A stretch of 64,000 nt of DNA, from assembly GCA_020025635.1 (NCBI GenBank), contig JAHHRU010000005.1:57846-121845 (forward strand). The letters run 5' to 3'. The first letter of the stretch is position 1. Each line of letters opens with the position of its first letter. The position numbers were made by a program, and so were the translations under genes. The notes below the pieces were generated by a model. It was not told where the DNA came from. It ran no database searches and saw only the letters and a list, made by a program, of their open reading frames with translations. Shown piece after piece: positions 34,815-43,182 of this stretch. The stretch comes from Allofournierella sp. GTDB lineage: Bacteria; Bacillota; Clostridia; Oscillospirales; Ruminococcaceae.

Positions 34815-35822
34815 TTAGTAATACAGGAACGAGAACAGCAGGCCCAGCAGCACTGCGGCCAGCTCGATCAGGCTGAAGCCCCCGTCGATTTTCACTTCAC
34901 TCCAGCCACGCATTTCAAATGCGTGGTGGATGGGGGTCATTTTGAACAGACGCTTGCCGTGGGTGATTTTAAAATAGGTAACCTGAATGACCACTGTGGC
35001 GGCCTCCCAGATGTAAACAGCGCCCAGGAAAAAAATCATTTCCGGGCGGCCCATTGCATAGGCAAGGCCGGCCACCGCGCCGCCCAGGAACATGCTGCCC
35101 GTGTCGCCCATAAAGACCTTGGCGGGGTAGAAATTCCAGACCAGGAAACCGGCCACCGCACCTGCCAGGGCCGATGCCAGCAGCGAAAGATTGAACTGCC
35201 CCATCAGGCTTGTCAAAATCAAAAAGCCCAGCATGGAAATGAAGGTGATGCAGCTGCACAGGCCGTCGATGCCATCGGTCAGGTTCACCGCATTGACGAT
35301 GCCGATGATCAAGATGTACGAAAGCGGGTAGAAGAAAATGCCCAGGTCCACAAAGCCAACAAACGGCAGGGTCACATAAGTGGTAAGGGTGCCGTTCAGA
35401 TACAGGGAAACCAGCAAGATGGTGGTAACCAGCAGCTGGCCGACGATTTTCTGCCAGGCGCGCAGGCCCAGGTTCCGCTTGCATACCACCTTGATGAAAT
35501 CATCCACAAAGCCGATGGCACCAAAGCCGAAGGCCGAGAACATTGCAATAAAGACCGCCCGGCTGTCCGGGCCGGTGGTGTACTCCGGGCCGGAGGCCAG
35601 CAGGATCGTGTAAGCAATTCCCACCGCAATGGTGGTGCCCAGAATGAAGCAGAGGCCGCCCATGGTGGGTGTGCCCTGTTTTTTGCTGTGCCAGGTCGGC
35701 CCGATCTCCTTAATGGTCTGGCCAAAATGCAGCCGTTTCAAAAACGGAATCAGGAAAATACCCGACACCGCCGAAATCGTAAAACCAAAAACAGCAGCCC
35801 AAATCAATGCGTAACGCGCCAT
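34815..35822 (-). CDS. mraY: Phospho-MurNAc-pentapeptide transferase
   Basis: 335 residues, about ten membrane helices. Makes lipid I from UDP-MurNAc-pentapeptide and undecaprenyl phosphate. Conserved segments KKQGTPTMGG (about 47-56), VNLTDGIDGL with catalytic-type Asp residues, and FMGDTGSMFLGG. The nearby HHAFEMRGWSE completes the His-rich loop. Confidence 0.96.
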   Translation of the reverse strand: MARYALIWAAVFGFTISAVSGIFLIPFLKRLHFGQTIKEIGPTWHSKKQGTPTMGGLCFILGTTIAVGIAYTILLASGPEYTTGPDSRAVFIAMFSAFGFGAIGFVDDFIKVVCKRNLGLRAWQKIVGQLLVTTILLVSLYLNGTLTTYVTLPFVGFVDLGIFFYPLSYILIIGIVNAVNLTDGIDGLCSCITFISMLGFLILTSLMGQFNLSLLASALAGAVAGFLVWNFYPAKVFMGDTGSMFLGGAVAGLAYAMGRPEMIFFLGAVYIWEAATVVIQVTYFKITHGKRLFKMTPIHHAFEMRGWSEVKIDGGFSLIELAAVLLGLLFSFLYY

Positions 35823-35883
35823 TTTAACTTAACTCCCATCCTCGGCGCCCGAAAAAAGGGCGCACTTCTTTTTGATATTGATT

Positions 35884-37275
35884 TTATTGCAAAGCTTCTT
35901 CTCCGTAAAGAGCCTTCAGGATCTTTTCCAGCTTCATGCCCCGGCTGGCCTTTGCCAGCAGGAGATCCCCTTCCCGCAGCTCTGCTTTGAGCCAGTCCAG
36001 TGCCTGCTGGGCCGTTTCACAGTGAACGGCCCGAAGGCCCGCTTCCTGCGCTGCCTGCACCATGCCCCGGCTGGCATTTCCAACCGCCGCAAGGGCTTCC
36101 AGGCCTGCACCGGCCGCAAGGCGGCCGACCTGGGCGTGCGCCTCCTCTTCAAGAGTGCCCAGCTCCAGCATATCACCCAGCAGTGCAAACTTGCGCCCGG
36201 TGCCTGCATCCAGTTCCCGGAACATTTCAAGGCTTGCCCGCATACTGTCCGGGCTTGCGTTGTAGCAGTCCTCCACCACCGTGATGCCGTTTTTCTTCAC
36301 CACGTTCTGCCGCATACCGGTGGAGCGGTAATCGGCCAGCGCCCGGGCCGCGCGCTGCGGCTCAAGCCCCATTCGGGAAGCAGCCGCATAGGCCGAAAGC
36401 GCATCGTAAACATTGTGGCGGCCCAAAGCCGGAATAAACACCTCAAAGCTGCCGTTTTCACTGTCCACCAGCGTGAAGCTCTGGCCATCGGCCCCGCTGC
36501 GGATATTTTCGGCCCGCACCTGGCAGCGCTTATCCTCGATGCCAAACCAGACCGGGCGCAGCCGCTCCGGGATCCGGCCCTCTTTTTCAGCCTTGCGCAG
36601 ATATTCATCATCGCCGTTGAGCGCAAGCGGGGCACCGTCCGGCAGGCCTGCACAGATCTCCAGCTTTGCTTTCAGGATGTTGTCACGGCTGCCCAGGGTC
36701 TCCATGTGGGACACCCCGATGCAGGTGATGATGCCGGCACTGGGCCGGGCCGCGCGGGAAAGCCGCAGGATCTCACCCAAGGCGCTCATGCCCATTTCCA
36801 CCACGGCGTATTCCGTGCCCTCTTCCAAGCGGAACAGGGTGTTGGGCACCCCGATCTCATTGTTCTGGTTGCCCTCGGTTTTGATGGTGTTTCCAAATGC
36901 GGAAAGGACCGCATAGCAGAATTCTTTTGTGGTGGTTTTTCCCACACTGCCGGTAACGCCGATCATCTGCGGGCTGAAAAGGTTGCGGTAGTTTGCGCCC
37001 ATGCGCACCATTGCCATATGGCTGCTTTCCACCAGGATGAGCTGCCTTTGCGGCACCCCCTCCACCGGATGATTGGCCACCACATAGGCAGCACCGTTTT
37101 CGATCGCGCCCGCGGCATAGTCGTGGCCGTCCACCCGTTCGCCAGGAAAGCACACGAACACGCAGCCGGGCTCCACCTTGCGGCTGTCGGTCACGACCGC
37201 CGTGATGGGTTCCGCCTTTACGGTGCCCACCTCATACAAGCCGGCCAGCAGCTGGTTTGCAGGAATTTGTTTCAT
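35884..37275 (-). CDS. murF: UDP-MurNAc-tripeptide:D-Ala-D-Ala ligase
   Basis: 463 residues. Mur ligase with ATP-binding GVTGSVGKTTT at 106-116, central TEGNQNNEIG, and C-terminal DCYNASPDSM. Adds D-Ala-D-Ala to the cytoplasmic precursor. Directly follows the PBP gene; murE, which normally sits between them, is absent here. Confidence 0.95.
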   Translation of the reverse strand: MKQIPANQLLAGLYEVGTVKAEPITAVVTDSRKVEPGCVFVCFPGERVDGHDYAAGAIENGAAYVVANHPVEGVPQRQLILVESSHMAMVRMGANYRNLFSPQMIGVTGSVGKTTTKEFCYAVLSAFGNTIKTEGNQNNEIGVPNTLFRLEEGTEYAVVEMGMSALGEILRLSRAARPSAGIITCIGVSHMETLGSRDNILKAKLEICAGLPDGAPLALNGDDEYLRKAEKEGRIPERLRPVWFGIEDKRCQVRAENIRSGADGQSFTLVDSENGSFEVFIPALGRHNVYDALSAYAAASRMGLEPQRAARALADYRSTGMRQNVVKKNGITVVEDCYNASPDSMRASLEMFRELDAGTGRKFALLGDMLELGTLEEEAHAQVGRLAAGAGLEALAAVGNASRGMVQAAQEAGLRAVHCETAQQALDWLKAELREGDLLLAKASRGMKLEKILKALYGEEALQ

Positions 37276-37356
37276 AACTGCCTTCCTCCCTCTGTGCTGC
37301 GGCGCAGCCTGTCCGATGCGCCGCCTGTTTTAGCTATATGCGTATTCCGGAAGGGG

Positions 37357-39777
37357 TTATTCGGTTCCTTCCGGTTCCTCGGTTTCATTTGCCTCTTCCG
37401 TTTCGTTCGGCTCTCCTTCCGGGGGCGGTTCAGCCGGTTCCGGGGCCGCCGGGATCTCGGCCGTGAGCGTTACCACAGTTCCCATGGCGACCTGGCTGCT
37501 TTCCGCCGTATCCTGCGCCGTGATTACGCCCTCCTCCGGGCCTTCGATCTTGGCATTCAGGCCAGCGCCCGCCAGCATCTGCTGCGCCAGTGCCACGCTT
37601 TTGCCCAGCACATTGGGCACCGGAACATTGCGGATCTCGGCGCTGTCGGTGTAAAGATACACGGTGGTCCCGCCGGGGACCATTGCGCCCGGGCCGGGGT
37701 ACTGCGCCAGCACCCGGGGACCATTGCCCACACGGCGGTGGGTCAGGCCCATCTTGTTCAGCTCGACCTGAGCCATATCCCATTCACTGTGCTGGGAACC
37801 CACCAGATCCGGGACCTTTACATCGCCGGAAGGAAGCAGGCCCACATCCATCTCAAGGCCCAGATAGGGCGCAACCTCACTGATGATGTTGCCCACCAGC
37901 GGAGCCGACAGCATGGAGCCATAGTCGGTTTCGGCATGGGGTTCATCCAAAAAGGCCAGCACTGCGATCTGCGGATCGTTTACCGGGACCACCGCCACAA
38001 AGCTGGACACCTTTTCGTAGTCCCCGTCTGCACGCATGGGCTTATTGAGCTTTTCCGAGGTGCCGGATTTTCCGCCGATGTGATAACCCGCCACATAGGC
38101 ATTGCGGCCTGCCGCGCCCGGCGCGCCGAAATCCACAACATGCTCCAGCATTTTGCGCACCTGGACGCTCACCTCTTCGCTGATGACCTGCCGCTTCGGG
38201 GTGGGGTTGATCTCCTCCACCAGGTTGCCGTCTTTATCCACGATCTTGCTCACCATGTGCGGCTGCACCAGGTAGCCTCCGTTCACCGCGGCACTGATGG
38301 CCGTGATCATCTGGATCGGGGTCACGGTCATTGCCTGACCGAAGCTGGAAGATGCAAGGTCCACACCGGACATTTTCGCGGGGTCATAATAGGAAACGCC
38401 CACCTTGGTCCGCTGCTCGGCCGGCAGATCGATCTCGGTGATATCGGTCAGGCCAAAGGCGTTGTAATAATCCGAGAAGGTATCCTTGCCCATTCTCTGG
38501 GCCACCTGAATGATGCCCTGGTTGCAGCTATTGTAGATGATATCGCTGATATTCACAATGCCGTGTGCCTTGTTCATGGCGCAGCGATACGGCTTTGTGC
38601 CGGCCACCTCATAGCCGCCGGGGGCGCAAAGGAAGCTGCTGGCCGGGGTAATAACACCGGAATCGAGGCCGGCGGCCGCTGTAACCACCTTGAAGACAGA
38701 ACCGGGGGTATAGAGTTCCGTGATGGCCTTGTTTTTCCACTGGCGCTGTCTCTCTTCGCCCTGGACCCTGGTGTATTCCTCATCATCCAGGCCATCCAGC
38801 AGCGCGGCCCGGGCCGGGTCATGGATCTCCTTGGGGTCGTTGGGGTTAAAATCGGGTTTGGACGCCATGGCCAGAATGGCACCGGTGTTCACATCCATAA
38901 CAATGGCTACGCCGCGCTCGGTCACATTGTTTGCCTGGATGGAGTTTTCCAGATATTTTTCGGCAATGGCCTGGATCTCCACCACCAGCGTGGAAACCAG
39001 ACTGTATCCGTCCTGCGCCTGATATTCCTTGCGGTCATCGTTGGTGACCTCACCGCCATGGCTGTTCCGCAGGCTCACCAGACGGCCGGGCGTACCGGCC
39101 AGAACGCTTTCATACTGCTTTTCCAGCCCGTAGAAGCCGTATCCGTCCGCATGCATAAAGCCCAGCACACTGGCTGCGAAGGCACCATAGGGATATTCCC
39201 GCTTGGTATCCGGAGAGACACTGATGGTGAGCCGTTTTTCCGAAGCGTAATCCTTGATCTTGTCCGCAACGGGCTTGTCCACCTGTTTTGCAAGCACCAC
39301 ATACTGACGCTCAGGGTCTTGGAGCTTTTCATAGATCTCTTCGTATTCCTGACCCAGGATCTCAGCCACGGTCTGGCTCACCTGGGCAACATATTCGTTC
39401 CGGCGGGCCAGGCGGGATTCCGGGCTTTCTTCGCCGCCCATTGCCTTCTTCTGTTCTTCGGTAAGCTTGGGTGCTTTGATCTGGCTGGGGTCTGCCGCCA
39501 CATTCCATACAATGCTGCTCTTGGCCAAAACCTTGCCGTTTGCATCAAAAATCTGTCCGCGCTGGGGGGTAATGGCAATGTCCTTGAGCTGCTGCTTTGC
39601 CACTTCCACCTGAAAGCGCTCATGATTCACGATTTGAAGGTTGTAAAGCCGGGCAACCAGCCCCACGCAGGATACAATTAAAAAGACGCCCAACAGAAAG
39701 TAGCCCCGCCACTGAAGCGCTTTTGGCACCCCTTTCTGCCGCGTCTTGGATTTGGTTGTATTTTTCGATCGTTTCAT
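37357..39777 (-). CDS. Class B penicillin-binding protein with PASTA repeats
   Basis: 806 residues. One membrane helix at about 24-45, a dimerisation domain, then a transpeptidase with the three active-site motifs: SVFK (Ser 360, Lys 363), SCN (417-419) and KSGT (570-573). Two PASTA domains follow (about 650-712 and 715-775), then a Pro/Glu tail. The layout matches SpoVD or PBP2B/FtsI of Firmicutes; location in the dcw cluster beside ftsL supports septal cross-linking as FtsW's partner. Whether it is the vegetative or sporulation form cannot be decided. Confidence 0.93.
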   Translation of the reverse strand: MKRSKNTTKSKTRQKGVPKALQWRGYFLLGVFLIVSCVGLVARLYNLQIVNHERFQVEVAKQQLKDIAITPQRGQIFDANGKVLAKSSIVWNVAADPSQIKAPKLTEEQKKAMGGEESPESRLARRNEYVAQVSQTVAEILGQEYEEIYEKLQDPERQYVVLAKQVDKPVADKIKDYASEKRLTISVSPDTKREYPYGAFAASVLGFMHADGYGFYGLEKQYESVLAGTPGRLVSLRNSHGGEVTNDDRKEYQAQDGYSLVSTLVVEIQAIAEKYLENSIQANNVTERGVAIVMDVNTGAILAMASKPDFNPNDPKEIHDPARAALLDGLDDEEYTRVQGEERQRQWKNKAITELYTPGSVFKVVTAAAGLDSGVITPASSFLCAPGGYEVAGTKPYRCAMNKAHGIVNISDIIYNSCNQGIIQVAQRMGKDTFSDYYNAFGLTDITEIDLPAEQRTKVGVSYYDPAKMSGVDLASSSFGQAMTVTPIQMITAISAAVNGGYLVQPHMVSKIVDKDGNLVEEINPTPKRQVISEEVSVQVRKMLEHVVDFGAPGAAGRNAYVAGYHIGGKSGTSEKLNKPMRADGDYEKVSSFVAVVPVNDPQIAVLAFLDEPHAETDYGSMLSAPLVGNIISEVAPYLGLEMDVGLLPSGDVKVPDLVGSQHSEWDMAQVELNKMGLTHRRVGNGPRVLAQYPGPGAMVPGGTTVYLYTDSAEIRNVPVPNVLGKSVALAQQMLAGAGLNAKIEGPEEGVITAQDTAESSQVAMGTVVTLTAEIPAAPEPAEPPPEGEPNETEEANETEEPEGTE

Positions 39778-39869
39778 GGATTCATTTCCTTTATCCGCAG
39801 CAATGTGAGCCTTTTTGGTTTCATCCTTATAACCGAAAAAGCGTGCCGCCGCACGCTTTCGCTGGTATT

Positions 39870-40337
39870 TTAAGGGTTCAGATAATCGGCCAGGCTCAGC
39901 ACGCTGGTGGTCAAGAACTCGGTAAGGCGTTCAGCAGCGCTTTCCGGCCTTTGGATCGTTGCATTGTTCTCCAGCGAAAAGTAAGTGATCTGGCTCCGAT
40001 CCAGCTTCATCAGGCCCAGCTGTGTGGTTGCGATCTCCTCCACATTTTTCTGGCCGGTTTTGCTGTCCAGCACGCTGGACAGATAGTTGTAGTCGCTTTG
40101 GGCGTTGACCAGCTGCTGCTTGGTAGACTGGATCTGGCCCGTCAGCTCGGTGAGCATCACCTGACTTGAAATCAGGCCGCAGACCAGTGTGACCATCAAA
40201 ACGACCAGCGCTGCCTGCTTCACCCTGCGGCCCCGGAGCTGCGCCGAGGGCTTATTGCCTTTGACTGCCCGCACACGGGGCTGCTTCTGCGGCCGGCGGT
40301 CTTCAAAGATCTCCATGTTGTACGCTGGCTGCGCCAC
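39870..40337 (-). CDS. ftsL: Cell division protein FtsL-like
   Basis: 155 residues: basic N-terminus, one membrane helix (about 43-63, AALVVLMVTLVCGLISSQ), then a coiled-coil stretch (LTGQIQSTKQQLVNAQSDY) and a short C-terminal part. Such bitopic proteins bind FtsQ and FtsB-like partners. The GTG at 40337 lies 8 bases after AGGAGG and is preferred to an earlier GTG overlapping that site and to a later ATG. Position between rsmH and the PBP gene is the standard ftsL site; sequence conservation in this family is weak. Confidence 0.82.
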   Translation of the reverse strand: MAQPAYNMEIFEDRRPQKQPRVRAVKGNKPSAQLRGRRVKQAALVVLMVTLVCGLISSQVMLTELTGQIQSTKQQLVNAQSDYNYLSSVLDSKTGQKNVEEIATTQLGLMKLDRSQITYFSLENNATIQRPESAAERLTEFLTTSVLSLADYLNP

Positions 40338-40369
40338 TCTGCGCACCTCCTTTCCGCTTGTTTTTTTCT

Positions 40370-41293
40370 TTACAGCTTTTCCACCACCCGCAGCTTCGCA
40401 GAACGGCTGCGGCGGTTTTCTTCCAGCTCACTCTCCTGTGCCTGAATGGGCTTTCGGGTGATGAGCTTTGCTTTTGCCTTTCCGCCGCAGACACACACCG
40501 GATATTCCGGCGGGCAGGTGCAGGCAGTCGCCCACTGACGGAAACGGTTTTTCACCACACGATCCTCCAGCGAATGGAAGGTGATGATGGCAAAGCGCCC
40601 GCCGGGGGCCAGCATATCAAAAATTTCATCAAGGCCCTCGTTGAGGGCATCCAGTTCCCCGTTCACCGCAATGCGCAGGGCCTGAAAGCTGCGGCGCGCG
40701 GGGTTTTTATCTTTTCTGCGAACCGCCGGCGGGACCGCTGCCGCAATGGCATCGGCCAGCTGCAGCGTTGTTTCAAAGGGCTGCTGCTGGCGCTGGCGCT
40801 CAATGCGCCCGGCAATGGTCCAGGCGTTGGGCTCCTCGCCGTATTCCCGCAAGATGCGGGCCAGCTCTTCCCGGCTGGCGGTGTTCACAAGGTCTGCGGC
40901 GGTCGGGCCCGACTGGCTCATCCGCATATCCAGCGGCGCATCGGCCCGGTAGGAAAAGCCCCGCTCCGCATCATCCAGCTGGTGGGAGGAAACCCCCAGA
41001 TCCAGCAAAGCGCCGTTGATCTGGTGAATGCCCAGCCCTTCCAGCGCCAAGCGGGCATTGCGGAAATTGGTCTGCACCACTGTTGCGGGAAGCCCCTCAA
41101 GCCGTGCGGAGGCCGCTGCCACCGCATCCGGGTCCTGATCCAGGCTGACCAGCCGCCCGGTGGTCAAACGCTTTGCGATCTGGCTGGAATGCCCGCCGCC
41201 TCCGGCGGTCCCGTCCAGATAGATGCCGGCAGGATCGATGGCAAGGCCCTCAAGACACTCTTCCAGCAAAACCGGAACATGACTAAACTCCAC
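40370..41293 (-). CDS. rsmH: 16S rRNA m4C1402 methyltransferase
   Basis: 307 residues. Starts with the characteristic HVPVLLEECL, has the SAM-binding LDGTAGGGGHS at 26-36, LDQDPDA at about 51-57 and the closing AKLRVVEKL. Methylates C1402 in the ribosomal P site. Lies 20 bp after mraZ. Confidence 0.97.
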   Translation of the reverse strand: MEFSHVPVLLEECLEGLAIDPAGIYLDGTAGGGGHSSQIAKRLTTGRLVSLDQDPDAVAAASARLEGLPATVVQTNFRNARLALEGLGIHQINGALLDLGVSSHQLDDAERGFSYRADAPLDMRMSQSGPTAADLVNTASREELARILREYGEEPNAWTIAGRIERQRQQQPFETTLQLADAIAAAVPPAVRRKDKNPARRSFQALRIAVNGELDALNEGLDEIFDMLAPGGRFAIITFHSLEDRVVKNRFRQWATACTCPPEYPVCVCGGKAKAKLITRKPIQAQESELEENRRSRSAKLRVVEKL

Positions 41294-41314
41294 TTTGACT
41301 GCCTTCCCTTCTTG

Positions 41315-41734
41315 TTAAAAATCAAGTTCTTCCATAGCGGCTTCGATATCCGCACTGCCAAGACTCTGCTGCTTTGCCGTCCAGGCCGCAGTGTCCCAGA
41401 TCTCGGCGTAGCTGCCCACGCCGATGACCGTTACCTCTTTTTCAAGCTTTGCATGGGCGCGCAGAGCCGGCCCCAGCAGAATACGGCCCTGCTTGTCCGG
41501 GCTGACTTCTTCTGCGGCAGAAAACAAGAACCGCTGAATGTCGCGGGTCTTGACCATGCTTTTACTCATAAGGGTCTGGGTGATGCGCTGCCATTCGCTT
41601 TGCGGAAACGCCACAAGGCATTCATCCAGCCAGCGTGTGACCACGAATTCCCGGCCCATCTGCTCACGGAATTTAGCGGGGAAATTCAGGCGGCCTTTTT
41701 CGTCCATCGCATAGTTGTACTCGCCGATCAACAT
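41315..41734 (-). CDS. mraZ: Transcriptional regulator MraZ
   Basis: 139 residues with two AbrB-like SpoVT halves; DEKGRLNFPAKFRE and DKQGRILLGPALR are the repeated DNA-binding motifs. MraZ binds TGGG direct repeats in front of its own operon and represses or tunes the dcw cluster. Its boxes are present 40-63 bp upstream of the start codon. Confidence 0.97.
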   Translation of the reverse strand: MLIGEYNYAMDEKGRLNFPAKFREQMGREFVVTRWLDECLVAFPQSEWQRITQTLMSKSMVKTRDIQRFLFSAAEEVSPDKQGRILLGPALRAHAKLEKEVTVIGVGSYAEIWDTAAWTAKQQSLGSADIEAAMEELDF

Positions 41735-41773
41735 GCGGGCCGCCCCCTTTCAGGGGGCTTTTGTTCACCGCCC

Positions 41774-41797
41774 CCCACTTTTACCCATTTCTACCCA
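41774..41797 (-). promoter_or_regulatory. MraZ boxes (three TGGG repeats)
   Basis: On the minus strand TGGG occurs three times at exact 10-bp steps (41794-41797, 41784-41787, 41774-41777), the spacing known for MraZ operators. They lie just downstream of the predicted start site. Confidence 0.85.
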
Positions 41798-41810
41798 CTG
41801 TGTTATTTCA

Positions 41811-41839
41811 ATTATACGAAAAGTTGATTCAAATTGCAA
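41811..41839 (-). promoter_or_regulatory. Promoter of the dcw cluster
   Basis: TTGCAA and TATAAT with a 17-bp spacer on the minus strand, immediately upstream of the MraZ boxes. Confidence 0.8.
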
Positions 41840-42062
41840 GCATCGCTTCAAAAAAAAAACCGGTAAAAAAAGCCAATGGTTTTCCACTTTTTTGGCAATT
41901 TCCCCAAAAAGAAACCACCTCCTATCTGCTTCGCCAAAAAGCGATTTGTGCCAGGCTCCGGGCCCTTTCAGGGCCTTTTATTTTTGCTTTTTTTCAAAAA
42001 CACCCCTGTGCAAAACCGGTTTTGCGTTTGGCTCTCAAGTCTTCCAGCGCTTTTGGGCACAT
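41840..42062. other. Intergenic stretch with one orphan hairpin
   Basis: No gene seen. A small hairpin (GGCCCT/AGGGCC, 41961-41975) is followed on the plus strand by TTTTATTTTT and looks like an intrinsic terminator, though no plus-strand gene precedes it. Confidence 0.4.
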
Positions 42063-42110
42063 ACAAAAAAACACACCCGGCAAAGGAAGGCTCCTTTTGC
42101 CGGGTGTGTC
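42063..42110 (-). terminator. Terminator of the rsmD unit
   Basis: ACACACCCGGCAAA pairs with TTTGCCGGGTGTGT; A run on the plus side gives a strong minus-strand T run, beyond the stop of the coiled-coil gene. Confidence 0.88.
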
Positions 42111-42130
42111 AGGTTCTTTCTTTGTTATTT

Positions 42131-42589
42131 TCAGCCGTTCTTTGCATTCTGGCGCAGGTTTGCCCGCACCATTTTCACTTCGGCCGCATTCTTTGCCATG
42201 TGCTCCTCGGTCACCCGCAGCATGTTTTCGCAGTACTCGGTAACGGTGGTGCGCATCTCACGGGCCTGCAGCTGGGCTGCGCTGATGATCTCAGAAGCCC
42301 GGTGCTGCGCCGCCTTGGTCACTTCCTGCTCACCGGTCAGGATACGGGCGCGCTCTTCGGCACGCTTTACAATGTTTTCGGCTTCGCTGCGTGCGCCGGA
42401 CACAATATCGGCCCGGTCGTTCACAATGGCCTTTGCCTGACGGATCTCATCCGGCAGGTTCAGGCGCACCTCATCAATGATGTCCTGCAGCTTGTCGATG
42501 TCCACAACACGCTTTCCTCCGGCGAACGGCAGGCTGGTTGCATCATCCAGGGTCTCTTCCATCAAATCCAGCAGTTCATCAATGTTCAT
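42131..42589 (-). CDS. Coiled-coil protein of unknown function
   Basis: 152 residues, almost entirely helical and charged, rich in Glu, Ala and Arg, with heptad-like stretches from about 60 to 145 (GARSEAENIVKRAEERARIL). It resembles the stalk-type helices of ATP synthase b or H subunits and DivIVA-like proteins only in composition; I do not recognise a specific family. It overlaps the rsmD stop by four bases, so it is translationally coupled to rsmD, an arrangement seen in related Clostridia. Confidence 0.75.
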   Translation of the reverse strand: MNIDELLDLMEETLDDATSLPFAGGKRVVDIDKLQDIIDEVRLNLPDEIRQAKAIVNDRADIVSGARSEAENIVKRAEERARILTGEQEVTKAAQHRASEIISAAQLQAREMRTTVTEYCENMLRVTEEHMAKNAAEVKMVRANLRQNAKNG

Positions 42590-43134
42590 TCTTCTCTCTC
42601 CTTTTCATAACGGGTCACAAGCACCGTTCCATAGCGGTGCTGCTTTTTCATTTTAAGGCCGCCGCACTCCTCCGGGAGGCTCGCCCCTTTTTCGCTTTCA
42701 CACAAAACCGTTCCGCCGGGCCGGGTGATTTCAGCCACACGGGGCAGCAGCTGCTGCAAAGTTCCTTTCCGGTAGGGCGGATCCATCAGGATGATGTCGA
42801 ACCCTTCTGCCGCACCGGCAAGAAAACGCTCGGCACTGCCGTTCACAATGCGGCTGCGGCCCTGCACACCCGCTGCCCGGCAGTTTTGCTCCACGATGCG
42901 GGCCGCTGCCCGGTTTTCGTCCACAAACACGCACCTTGCGGCACCCCGGCTGAGGGCTTCAATGCCCAGCTGGCCGCTGCCGGCAAACAGATCCAGCACC
43001 TGCGCACCGGGCAGAAGGAACTGGAGCGAACTGAACATGGCTTCCTTTACCCGATCCACAGTGGGCCGGGTAACGTCTTCTCCGGGCAGGGCGGCAAGCC
43101 GCGTACCTCTGGCATCTCCTGCGATCACCCGCAT
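42586..43134 (-). CDS. rsmD: 16S rRNA m2G966 methyltransferase
   Basis: 182 residues starting MRVIAGDARGTRL, the typical RsmD opening. RPTVDRVKEAMFSSL, the SAM-binding DLFAGSGQLGIEALSRGA and the catalytic MDPPY motif are all present. The start at 43134 has GGAGG eight bases upstream. Confidence 0.94.
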   Translation of the reverse strand: MRVIAGDARGTRLAALPGEDVTRPTVDRVKEAMFSSLQFLLPGAQVLDLFAGSGQLGIEALSRGAARCVFVDENRAAARIVEQNCRAAGVQGRSRIVNGSAERFLAGAAEGFDIILMDPPYRKGTLQQLLPRVAEITRPGGTVLCESEKGASLPEECGGLKMKKQHRYGTVLVTRYEKEREE

Positions 43135-43182
43135 CCTGTTTTCCTCCTTCTGCCGGCCCATTTGGAATTGAGGACCGATTGT

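Noticed and set aside
35872..39681. Plus-strand open frame of 1269 codons
   Set aside because: Antisense to murF and the PBP gene; His-rich composition is typical of a reverse-strand shadow.
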